Position numbers and translations under genes: made by a program. DNA of 64,000 nt from an uncultured Saprospiraceae bacterium (GTDB taxonomy: Bacteria > Bacteroidota > Bacteroidia > Chitinophagales > Saprospiraceae), in NCBI GenBank assembly GCA_937973565.1, contig CALJKQ010000063.1, positions 6,146 through 70,145 on the forward strand, written 5' to 3'. Position 1 is the stretch's first letter, and each line of letters begins with the position of its first letter. The notes under the pieces were generated by a model that worked only from the letters and a program-made list of their open reading frames with translations, was not told the origin of the DNA and ran no database searches. Shown here in pieces: positions 1 through 6,857 of the stretch.

Positions 1-550
1 CCGATGCCCTCAGATTGGCTTCCAGTCCGCGCAGGTTGGAGAGGCTCTGGTCGTATTCCACCTCTGAGATAACGCCTTCTTTTTTGAGTTGTTCGTTGCG
101 TTTGTGCACGTTGCGCGCATTTTCCAGCTGCGCCTTGATTTGTTCAGCCTGTGCGCGGTTGGTTTCCACCTGTGACCGGGCCATGGCCATCTGGCTCTTG
201 GCACTGTTGACGGCTGCCTTGCCCCTTTCAACGGCACTTTCGTAGGTGTCGGGGTTGATCCTGAGCAGCATCTGACCGGCTTTTACAGAATCGCCTTCTT
301 TTACATACAATTCTACGATTTCACCCGACACATCGGAACTGATTTTGATCTCCTTTTCAGGGTAGATCTTACCGCTGGCAGATACCGTTTCGTATATGGT
401 GCGTACCTCTACGGTGCCCATCTCCACTTCTGTGCCCTTAGGCGTAGATTTGGATTTAATAACCGCGGCTACAATCAGGATTACAAGCAGTGCTACCAAT
501 CCGATAATGAGCCAGTTTTTGTTTTTCTTTTTGGTGATTTGTTTTGACAT
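1..550 (-). CDS. HlyD/MFP-family efflux adaptor subunit (3' part cut by window edge)
   Basis: Periplasmic adaptor that links an inner-membrane transporter to a TolC-type outer-membrane channel. The protein starts at the CAT of 548-550 with MSKQITKKK, followed by one strong membrane segment at about residues 13-32. Next comes a biotinyl-lipoyl-like stretch with GKIYPEKEIKISS and GEIVELYVKEGDSVKAGQ, then the start of a coiled-coil hairpin rich in Ala, Gln and Lys. About 183 codons are present; the rest lies beyond base 1. It sits 25 bases behind the TolC-like gene on the same strand, so the two are probably co-transcribed, with the transporter genes expected further left. The family call is firm; the exported substrate cannot be told. 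Confidence 0.88.
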   Translation of the reverse strand, partial: MSKQITKKKNKNWLIIGLVALLVILIVAAVIKSKSTPKGTEVEMGTVEVRTIYETVSASGKIYPEKEIKISSDVSGEIVELYVKEGDSVKAGQMLLRINPDTYESAVERGKAAVNSAKSQMAMARSQVETNRAQAEQIKAQLENARNVHKRNEQLKKEGVISEVEYDQSLSNLRGLEANLRAS

Positions 551-575
551 AATCAATGATTATACGTTTGATCGA

Positions 576-2006
576 TTAAAGAGAGATGCCTTTTCCGAGG
601 TAAAAATCAAGAACCTTTACCCTGAAGATGTGGTCGTACTTAGCCATCAGTAAATTATTTTTAGCATTGTCGAGTCGTGTGCGGGCATTGCTGAGGTCGA
701 AGCTATTGATAGCGCCCAAAGCAAAACGTTTGCTGGCATTGTCATAAGCAGCTTGTTGTGCGGCCAGCGATTTTTCAGCCGCCTGCAACTTAACCTTTGC
801 CGCCTTGGCATCTGCGTGTGCCTGCTGAACGGTGATTTTTAGATTTTGTTTGGTGGTCTCCAGATTGAGTTTGGCATTTTCTCTCATGATTTTAGCCTTT
901 TCAATATTGGCAGCCGTGTTGTAGTTGTTGAGGATTGGAATTTGAAGATTAAAACCTACGCCATAAGACAAGTTGTGGTCCAGCTGGTAGCTATAACCGG
1001 CCTTGCTGTAAAGAGGCACATCCTGGTTGATGATGAAGGTATAGGGTACGCCCTGTAAGAAGGCGGTCAACTCATTGGGTACGGTTTGGGTGCCGGTAAA
1101 TCGAATGCCCTGGTTGGAGTAGTTGGTTCCTAGCGAACCTCCTAATGAAAGAGATGGATATCGCTGACCCTGGGCCACCTTTACACCCAGATCGGCACTT
1201 TTTACACGGTATTCACCCGCAGCAACCGATCGTTGTGTAGAAAGGGCGCCGTTGTAGAGTTCGTTGAAATCCACGATCATGGGATCGGTCGAAAGTTCAA
1301 TGCTGCCCGGCATTTCAACGTCGATATCCTGATCGATGAGCATCAATTGGCGCAGCTGCATTTTGGCTATGGTAAAATTGTTTTCTGCCGTGAGCATGGC
1401 TTGCTCGTCTGTTGCTACCTGGGCTTCGATGTCGAGTGCCTCGTTGGCAGCTCTGGCCCCGGATCGTACCAGGGTTTGCACCTGATTGAGGGTGTTGCGA
1501 CTCATATCGAGGTTGGCACGGGCAATCAACAGGTTTTCTTTGGCAAAAAGAGCGTTGAGGTATAAGCTGGCTACGTTGAGGGCAATGTCGTTTTGGGTTT
1601 GCTGGATGTCTTCTTTGGAGGCATTGATGTTGGTCTTGGTTTGCTGGATCGAATTGTTGATGGCAAAGCCATTGAAAAGCGTTACACCCGTGTTGAGTCC
1701 CACTCTGTTGTTAAAAAAGGTTTCCGTGGTAAAGGTGTTGGACGTAGGGTCGATGGTTCTACCGAAGTTCCAGAATACGCTGCTGCTTCCGCTCAAATTG
1801 GGGTAGCGCTGGTGTCGGGCTTGTTTGGCATCTACTTCGGCACTTTGGAGGTTGAGTTTGGCGCCTTTGATGGTAAGGTTGTTTTTAATGGCGGTATCGA
1901 TGCATTTTCTGAGGGGCCATACTTCCTGGGCTGCTCCCATTTTTGGGAAAAGAAGTGAAGAAATAAAGCATAAAACGAAAAGTCTGAGCATAAGATGGTA
2001 TTTCAT
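576..2006 (-). CDS. TolC family outer-membrane efflux protein
   Basis: Outer-membrane channel of a tripartite efflux or type I secretion system. 476 residues, the usual length for the family. A signal peptide (LFVLCFISSLLFPKMGAAQ) is followed by the first helical repeat (WPLRKCIDTAIKNNLTIKGA), which is the classic opening of an OEP domain. Long Ala/Gln/Asn-rich helices follow, and a second repeat begins near LNLETTKQNLKITVQQAH. The adaptor gene follows after 25 bases, so this is a channel-first, adaptor-second operon. Upstream, TAATATTG (2033-2040, minus) is one base off the Bacteroidota -7 consensus and could be its promoter. Substrate unknown. Confidence 0.92.
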   Translation of the reverse strand: MKYHLMLRLFVLCFISSLLFPKMGAAQEVWPLRKCIDTAIKNNLTIKGAKLNLQSAEVDAKQARHQRYPNLSGSSSVFWNFGRTIDPTSNTFTTETFFNNRVGLNTGVTLFNGFAINNSIQQTKTNINASKEDIQQTQNDIALNVASLYLNALFAKENLLIARANLDMSRNTLNQVQTLVRSGARAANEALDIEAQVATDEQAMLTAENNFTIAKMQLRQLMLIDQDIDVEMPGSIELSTDPMIVDFNELYNGALSTQRSVAAGEYRVKSADLGVKVAQGQRYPSLSLGGSLGTNYSNQGIRFTGTQTVPNELTAFLQGVPYTFIINQDVPLYSKAGYSYQLDHNLSYGVGFNLQIPILNNYNTAANIEKAKIMRENAKLNLETTKQNLKITVQQAHADAKAAKVKLQAAEKSLAAQQAAYDNASKRFALGAINSFDLSNARTRLDNAKNNLLMAKYDHIFRVKVLDFYLGKGISL

Positions 2007-2160
2007 CGGTACTGCGTTGATTTTATAGATACAATATTACGAACAATAACGGTCAACCTGCCGGATTTTTCTATAAAGGTGGGTGGTTATTAGATAAAGC
2101 CATCAAAACGACCAATGCCCGGCAAGATTCCGCGCTTCGTTGTAACTTGCAGCAAAAACT

Positions 2161-2805
2161 TTGGTCATCGATATCCGGGGGTCTGAGCTCTCGATGTGTA
2201 TAGAAAAATGCCTGTGGTGGGATAAATACCAAACGCTGTTTTTGGCAGACGTGCATTTTGGCAAGTCCAATCATTTCAGAAAAGCCGGCATTGGCGTGCC
2301 TCTGGCCATAACCAATGAAGAAGTACAGAGACTTCAAAGGGTGGTCGAAAAATACCGGCCACAGCACCTGGTGTTTTTGGGCGATCTTTTTCATTCTGAA
2401 TACAATCGGTCGGTTGAAGTATTTTCAAAATGGCTGGACACTTTGGGAAGTACTCAAACCACCCTGATCCTGGGCAATCACGACATTATGCTCGATGAGG
2501 TTTACGATACACTGGGCATCACCCGGGTAGAAGCCCTGCAATGGGAAGAACTCATTTTTACCCACGATGCCCTGGAGGGCAGTCCCTGGTACAATATTTA
2601 CGGTCATTTGCATCCGGGTGTACGCCTGTATGGCAAAGGCAGACAAAGCCATAGTTTTCCCTGTTTCCACTGGAGAGAGACGGAGGCTGTAATGCCGGCC
2701 TTCGGCTTGTTTACCGGGCATATCAATGTGCGGGTCAAGCCGGGAGATCGCGTTTTTTTGGTTGCCGGGCAAGAGATTGTAGAAGCCCGGGCAGAAGAGA
2801 AATAA
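2161..2805 (+). CDS. pdeM: PdeM-like ligase-associated DNA repair nuclease (metallophosphoesterase)
   Basis: Calcineurin-like metallophosphoesterase of the PdeM type, which in other bacteria acts with an ATP-dependent ligase and helicase in DNA repair. Metal-binding blocks in order: LADVHFGK (about 32-39), FLGDLFHSE (about 77-85), LGNHD (about 108-112), THDAL and YGHLHPG. The FGKSNHFRKAGIGVP stretch after the first block is typical of PdeM. The start is TTG at 2161; the first ATG in frame (2194) would delete the first beta strand conserved in the family, so TTG is preferred. TAACTTGC lies only about 10 bases upstream, so the message may be almost leaderless. None of the usual ligase, helicase or exonuclease partners is adjacent. 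Confidence 0.85.
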   Translation: MVIDIRGSELSMCIEKCLWWDKYQTLFLADVHFGKSNHFRKAGIGVPLAITNEEVQRLQRVVEKYRPQHLVFLGDLFHSEYNRSVEVFSKWLDTLGSTQTTLILGNHDIMLDEVYDTLGITRVEALQWEELIFTHDALEGSPWYNIYGHLHPGVRLYGKGRQSHSFPCFHWRETEAVMPAFGLFTGHINVRVKPGDRVFLVAGQEIVEARAEEK

Positions 2806-2831
2806 AAAAGGCCACAGATGATCCGCGGCCT
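2804..2831 (-). terminator. Intrinsic terminator of the M43 protease gene
   Basis: Read on the minus strand, 9 bases (2823-2831) pair with 2809-2817, with two G-U pairs, around a short loop, followed by a run of six T. It lies in the 52-base gap between two convergent genes and would stop transcription coming from the protease gene. Confidence 0.7.
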
Positions 2832-2857
2832 AATATGATCAAGGTTTTTTGGTTTCG

Positions 2858-3820
2858 TTATTGAGCAAAGCTGTTGCGGGGACCACCCACCGCAAAGGTT
2901 GCCTTCATTCTGTTTTTTTGTCCTGTAGAAAACATGTACATACAAGCATCATCGGTGTAGTCCATGTAGTTCATGGTCATTTCGCGTGGAGTTCCTGAAC
3001 ATGTGCTGTAGTGCGGTTGCGCAGGACAGCCGTAGTTGGCAGTATTATGGGTAGGCGTATCGCTTACGAGGTCGCTGCCACAAGTAGCATCTCCCCAGAT
3101 GTGGCGAAGGTTGAGCCAGTGGCCCACTTCGTGTGTTGCCGTTCTTCCTTTGTTGAAGGGTGCTGAGGCAGTGCCTGTATTGCCTGTTGCGTTGTCGTCC
3201 AACACTACACCATCTGTTGCAGAAGGACCACCGGGGAATTGGGCATAACCCAAAATACCTCCGCCCAGGTTACAAACCCAGATGTTGAGTTTGGTGGTTG
3301 GGGTAGTGGGGTTGATGCCGCCTTGTGCTGATTTTTTCATCGCATCATTGGTTGACCAACTGGTTTTGTTGGTTGATTTTCTTACTACAGAATGCAACAC
3401 AAACTCAATACCGGTTGCGCCCGAAGCTACACCGGCAAAAGCCGCCGGAATAGAACCGTATTCACTGTTGAGGGCTGCATAGTCTGCGTTAAGTACATTG
3501 ATTTGTGACTGAAGCTGTGCCTGAGAAATATTCTGAGCGGCTGTTTTATACAATACATTGAATACAACCGGAATCTGGATGTTCCCATTGGCCAGCAATA
3601 TCCTGTCGCCTGAACGGATGGCTTCTTCCGTAAATGCTTCAATAGCATCCAAACGCGCCTGCAATCCCGGATCTGCTTCCAATTGTTGTTGTAAAACCGT
3701 ATGTGAAGCACAGCCTCTGTTCAATACCTGCTCCTGAGAGATAATTTCCTGCTCACCTTCGTTTTTGGCACAAGAAAAAAGCGCCATGACCACCACGGCA
3801 AGTAAGCTTAATTTTTTCAT
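2858..3820 (-). CDS. Secreted M43 (pappalysin-like) zinc metalloprotease, lipoprotein
   Basis: Predicted extracytoplasmic endopeptidase. 320 residues. The N-terminus MKKLSLLAVVVMALFSCAK is a lipoprotein signal with the lipobox FSC. The catalytic block HEVGHWLNLRHIWG (about residue 230) is the extended HExxHxxGxxH zinc site of the M43B family. A downstream Met-turn region (MNYMDYTDDACMYMF) and paired cysteines are also typical. The stretch IPVVFNVLYKT is the usual start of the catalytic domain, and 50 to 60 residues before it may form a short pro-region. No C-terminal sorting domain is seen, so it is probably membrane-anchored rather than released. Standalone gene with its own terminator. Substrate unknown. 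Confidence 0.9.
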   Translation of the reverse strand: MKKLSLLAVVVMALFSCAKNEGEQEIISQEQVLNRGCASHTVLQQQLEADPGLQARLDAIEAFTEEAIRSGDRILLANGNIQIPVVFNVLYKTAAQNISQAQLQSQINVLNADYAALNSEYGSIPAAFAGVASGATGIEFVLHSVVRKSTNKTSWSTNDAMKKSAQGGINPTTPTTKLNIWVCNLGGGILGYAQFPGGPSATDGVVLDDNATGNTGTASAPFNKGRTATHEVGHWLNLRHIWGDATCGSDLVSDTPTHNTANYGCPAQPHYSTCSGTPREMTMNYMDYTDDACMYMFSTGQKNRMKATFAVGGPRNSFAQ

Positions 3821-4191
3821 GTAAAGTGAATTTATTAATTAGTAAATAATGGACATAACGCATTTACTTTTGAATGCCCTATATCTTGGCGAAGACAAAA
3901 TTATATTTTTTTTAAACTTTGAATTAAAATTAGTCAAAATATTTTTATTACAGAATTATATTTTGTGCAACCAAGTAATTCAATCAAAAGCTACCAATTT
4001 ATTGATGTTTTTCTGTGATTTCAGAATTTAATTCTGATATACGTCGAATTTATAGAAAGCCTTTCGGGTGTAAACGAAGGATTGGTAGAATTATTTTGAG
4101 GAGAAACCCAGGTGACGCAAAATTTTTCACTGAAACGATAATTTTTTAACTAAAACCCAAGGTTTTTTATCACAATTAGACAAATAATTTG
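3821..4191. other. AT-rich intergenic region, no gene seen
   Basis: About 370 bases between the divergent M43 protease and dinB genes, very rich in A and T. The only open frames are short, low-complexity and unlike any family. No tRNA-like or strong hairpin structure was seen. It presumably holds the two divergent promoters. Confidence 0.5.
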
Positions 4192-4199
4192 TATTTTTG
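4192..4199 (+). promoter_or_regulatory. Putative -7 element (TATTTTTG) for dinB
   Basis: Matches the Bacteroidota TAnnTTTG -7 consensus and ends 20 bases before the ATG at 4220. A clear -33 element was not identified. Its position also argues against the TTG at 4211 as the start. Confidence 0.45.
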
Positions 4200-4219
4200 A
4201 AGACAAAATATTGGTCAAA

Positions 4220-5362
4220 ATGTACGACAGGGCGATTCTCCATATGGACCTCGACTCCTTTTTTGTCTCTGTTGAGTGTCTGAAAAATTCAGCTTTTGTA
4301 GGCAAGCCCTTGCTCATCGGCGGCACCAGCAACCGGGGTGTAGTAGCCTCCTGCAGTTATGAAGCACGGCGGTTTGGAGTCCATTCGGCCATGCCCATGA
4401 AAATGGCACTCCGACTGTGTCCCCAGGCCATCGTGCTGCGGGGCGACATGGACAGCTACACCCAATATTCACACGAGGTCACCCAGGTGATTGCCGACCA
4501 GTCGCCCATTTACGAAAAAGCGTCTATTGATGAATTTTACCTCGACATCTCGGGTATGGATAAATACTTTGGTTGTTATAAGTGGTCGCTCGAGTTGCGC
4601 CAGCGCATCACCAAAGAAACCGGCCTGCCCATTTCCTTTGGCTTGTCGGTCAACAAACTCGTATCCAAGGTAGGCACGGGAGAGGCCAAGCCCAACGGCA
4701 CCCGACAAATCGACCCCGGCGTGGAGAAAGAATTTCTCGCCCCCCTGGCCGTGGCCAAGATCCCCGGCGTGGGCAAGGAAACCCACAAAAAACTCAGCTT
4801 CATGGGCGTGAGGGATATCCGCACCCTAAGCCACATCCCTCCCCGGTTGCTGGAGCGCGAATTTGGTCAACACGGCCGCTCCCTCTGGGAAAAGGCCAAC
4901 GCCATCGACCGCAGTCCCGTAGTGCCCTACCACGAACAAAAGTCCATGTCCAAAGAACGCACCTTCACCGAAGACACCCTCGACCTGCGTTACATGCGCA
5001 ACTTACTGCTCGATATGACCGACAAACTCGCCTTTGAATTGCGCAACGACAAAAAACTTACCTCCTGCATCGCCGTCAAAATCAGATACGCCGATTTTAA
5101 CACCTACACCAAACAACGCCAGATCCCCTATACCGCCAACGACAACGTCCTCACCCGCCACGTCCTCGACCTCTTCGATCAACTCTTCGAAAGAAGGCAG
5201 CTCATCCGACTCATCGGTGTAAAATTTTCCGGCCTCGTAAGCGGCTCCTACCAGATCGACCTCTTCGAAGACACCATCGAACAAATCGAGTTGCTCAAAC
5301 AAATGGACCACATCCGCAAAAGATTTGGCAGCGGGGCTGTGATGCGGGCGAGTGGGTTGTGA
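4220..5362 (+). CDS. dinB: DNA polymerase IV (Y-family translesion polymerase)
   Basis: Error-prone polymerase that copies past damaged bases. 380 residues from the ATG at 4220 (MYDRAILHMDLDSFF). Catalytic acidic residues are visible in HMDLDSFFVSVE and ASIDEFYLD. The palm, the helix-hairpin-helix thumb (KIPGVGKETHKKL) and the little-finger domain follow. Near the C-terminus QIDLF matches the sliding-clamp-binding motif QxxLF. A TTG nine bases upstream would add MVK and is less likely. Base composition is clearly more GC-rich, with many C-ending codons, than the neighbouring genes, which may point to transfer or simply to different codon pressure. A field of REP-like hairpins begins 80 bases after its stop. 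Confidence 0.95.
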   Translation: MYDRAILHMDLDSFFVSVECLKNSAFVGKPLLIGGTSNRGVVASCSYEARRFGVHSAMPMKMALRLCPQAIVLRGDMDSYTQYSHEVTQVIADQSPIYEKASIDEFYLDISGMDKYFGCYKWSLELRQRITKETGLPISFGLSVNKLVSKVGTGEAKPNGTRQIDPGVEKEFLAPLAVAKIPGVGKETHKKLSFMGVRDIRTLSHIPPRLLEREFGQHGRSLWEKANAIDRSPVVPYHEQKSMSKERTFTEDTLDLRYMRNLLLDMTDKLAFELRNDKKLTSCIAVKIRYADFNTYTKQRQIPYTANDNVLTRHVLDLFDQLFERRQLIRLIGVKFSGLVSGSYQIDLFEDTIEQIELLKQMDHIRKRFGSGAVMRASGL

Positions 5363-5441
5363 GGCAAGAGATTATTCCCAAACTATAAGATATGACTAAG
5401 AAAGGGTTTTGTCATTGGGTATGAACAGGTCGTTTTTGTAT

Positions 5442-5525
5442 AGCGCCCTTACAGGGCTGGTTAGAGGATAGGCTAGAATCGCGACGGGCGATGCCCACCG
5501 TATTTGTATTATGCCCCTTCGGGGC
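5442..5525 (+). repeat. REP-like block, left copy (three GC-rich hairpins)
   Basis: Three short hairpins follow one another: GCCCT-tac-AGGGC (5445-5457), GGGC-gat-GCCC (5486-5496) and GCCCC-ttc-GGGGC (5513-5525). The order, spacing and core sequences mirror those at 5706-5784 in reverse complement, so the two blocks are inverted copies about 180 bases apart. This is the layout expected of paired REP/BIME elements mobilised by a RAYT, and a RAYT gene lies 500 bases away. Confidence 0.7.
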
Positions 5526-5640
5526 TTGTGGTTGTATGCTATGAGTTTAAAAGGCCCAACAAGAAGGATCCAAGATGCGAGCACAAAATTTAACTTAAAA
5601 CCTGAACGATGTGGAGCAGGAAAAAAGGCTTGTCTGATAA

Positions 5641-5660
5641 GCCCGGTAGGGGCGTAATAA
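5641..5660 (+). repeat. Single REP-like hairpin unit between the two blocks
   Basis: GCCC-ggta-GGGGC followed by GTAATAA. It is nearly identical to the last hairpin of the right block (5772-5790), in the same orientation. It is an isolated extra unit of the same repeat family. Confidence 0.6.
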
Positions 5661-5705
5661 AAAAACCACACCCTAATGCCTAAAAAAGATCTTTCAGTGT
5701 GACAA

Positions 5706-5784
5706 GCCCTGAAAGGGCGCCCTAAACTTACGAGGGGCAACGCCCGTCGTAGGTAAACGAAACACCCGTTAGCCCTGTAGGGGC
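5706..5784 (-). repeat. REP-like block, right copy (inverted relative to the left copy)
   Basis: Hairpins GCCCT-gaa-AGGGC (5706-5718), GGGC-aac-GCCC (5735-5745) and GCCCT-gta-GGGGC (5772-5784). Read on the minus strand they match the left block in order and spacing (26 and 14 bases there, against 23 and 15 or so here). The block ends a few bases before the stop of the transposase remnant. Confidence 0.7.
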
Positions 5785-5795
5785 GTAATAAGCAC

Positions 5796-5978
5796 CTACC
5801 CCCAAATATACCTCTCATCATATTCTATCTTATGTTTCTCCAAAAACGCACGATATTCCTCCTCGAATGTCTGTACACCGTGATGCTCGTGCTGATTGGC
5901 GATATACCTTTTTACCACTTCCAAGTCAGAGGGGTTGACGGAAAAGAAAAAAACGCAACATGAATCGGCATCTACCAC
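5796..5978 (-). pseudogene. C-terminal remnant of an IS200/IS605-type TnpA transposase
   Basis: A 60-codon frame whose last 46 or so residues (from SVNPSDLEVVKRYI, through QHEHHGVQTFEEEY, to EYDERYIWG) match the usual C-terminus of Bacteroidota IS200-like TnpA proteins, with the YIANQxEHH and F-x-EEY-x-x-F-L signatures. The catalytic HUH part is missing. The first residues (VDADSCCVFFF) replace the usual WQxGYGxF motif and look like unrelated or decayed sequence. It is therefore a dead fragment. It lies between the REP-like blocks and the RAYT gene, which marks this spot as a repeated landing site for Y1-type elements. Confidence 0.75.
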
Positions 5979-6019
5979 AAATCCATTTTATTCTGTAACA
6001 TCAGTCAAATTATAATATT

Positions 6020-6844
6020 CTATAAATGATTCATCCCACCCCCTTTCCAGTTTTTGGGGTTGTCAATTATATAATTTCTGATGCGCATCAATTCATACGG
6101 GTTGCGTATAATACGATCGTAATAATTGGGTTGAAAAAAATGATTGTCGCGATTATATTTGGGTATATTCAAATTATTTTGGTCGATGAAATCGTCAATT
6201 TTTGAATTCACCGCGGATTTGAACCCGGCCATAAACGATGAAATCGATTTGGGTTGGCGTATCAAATATGGGGGTTGTTGACGATGATGGTGATGTTGTT
6301 GTTGATGATGATGGTGTAGATACGGACGGCCGTCCGTATCTACACCATCATCATCATGGCCCATCCCGTTGGTTACATCATGGCCCAAACGGTTTGTTGC
6401 ATCATGACCCGCCCCGTTCATTTCTTTTTTGACATCCCTATTATCCGGTGTAATGTGTTTTGTGGAACCGAAATTTTGCAACCGTTCATCATCCATATTT
6501 CTCAAAATCACAATGGCGTGTAAATGATTGGGCATGATGACGTATTCATCTAAAAACAATTCCTGTCTGATATCAAATGATTTTAACCATTCGGTTTTTA
6601 CGATTTTACCAAAATCTGATAGCACCATTTTTTTATTCTCAATTTGCCCAAGAACACAATGCCTGTTTTGGGTAACTATGGTGATATAATAGGCTGCCTC
6701 ATTTGCGTAATTCCATCTGCTGAGCCGATGAGAACCTATTCTGTATTTTCCGGCAAATTTTTTCACTGCATTCAAATTTTTGATTAACCCTGATTTGTAT
6801 TTCTTCTGTCCAGTCTTTAAAAACTGTATCATAATTAATAGCAT
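6020..6844 (-). CDS. REP-associated tyrosine transposase (RAYT, Y1/HUH family) with a His-rich insertion
   Basis: Single-domain Y1 transposase-like protein, 274 residues, apparently intact. RAYT landmarks are AAYYITIVTQNRHCVLG (about 50-66), the HUH metal site in MPNHLHAIVIL (about 103-113), FFQPNYYDRIIRN and RNYIIDNPKNW near the end, the last containing the presumed catalytic tyrosine. Between the HUH motif and the C-terminal part lies a low-complexity insert of about 60 residues made of three GHDxTN-like units and a His/Gln-rich tract. The DNA for this insert holds three 24-bp tandem repeats and a 54-bp perfect palindrome, all in frame. RAYTs are thought to move or maintain REP elements, and REP-like hairpins lie directly downstream. 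Family call firm; activity unproven. Confidence 0.88.
   Translation of the reverse strand: MLLIMIQFLKTGQKKYKSGLIKNLNAVKKFAGKYRIGSHRLSRWNYANEAAYYITIVTQNRHCVLGQIENKKMVLSDFGKIVKTEWLKSFDIRQELFLDEYVIMPNHLHAIVILRNMDDERLQNFGSTKHITPDNRDVKKEMNGAGHDATNRLGHDVTNGMGHDDDGVDTDGRPYLHHHHQQQHHHHRQQPPYLIRQPKSISSFMAGFKSAVNSKIDDFIDQNNLNIPKYNRDNHFFQPNYYDRIIRNPYELMRIRNYIIDNPKNWKGGGMNHL
6303..6356. repeat. 54-bp perfect palindrome inside the RAYT gene
   Basis: All 27 bases on each side of the centre (between 6329 and 6330) pair without mismatch. The core TACGGACGGCCGTCCGTA is flanked by GTGTAGA/TCTACAC and by GAT/ATC triplets. It is read in frame by the transposase gene as DDGVDTDGRPYLHHH. A structure this perfect would extrude as a hairpin in single-stranded DNA and RNA, and resembles a REP-type unit captured in the coding sequence. 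Confidence 0.9.
6352..6423 (-). repeat. Three 24-bp tandem repeats in the RAYT coding sequence
   Basis: Units at 6352-6375, 6376-6399 and 6400-6423 each begin CATCATGRCCC on the plus strand and continue with a variable G/C/T-rich half. In the protein they give three successive eight-residue units of the form xNxxGHDx. They expand the linker between the two halves of the transposase and abut the palindrome. Confidence 0.75.
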
Positions 6845-6857
6845 TTAACATCCACGA

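Noticed and set aside
3849..4031. 60-codon frame upstream of dinB
   Set aside because: AT-rich, low-complexity sequence rich in Leu, Phe and Ile, with no homology I recognise; ordinary chance frame.
5396..5821. 141-codon minus-strand frame through the hairpin field
   Set aside because: It is made of the translated REP-like repeats and runs into the transposase remnant; no protein family and no start signal.
6303..6423. CRISPR-like repeat array
   Set aside because: The repeats are directly adjacent without unique spacers and are in a coding frame; there are no cas genes.
6238..6432. His/Asp-rich frame on the plus strand opposite the RAYT linker
   Set aside because: It is only the reverse reading of the palindrome and GAT/ATC repeats; the RAYT frame is the intact one.
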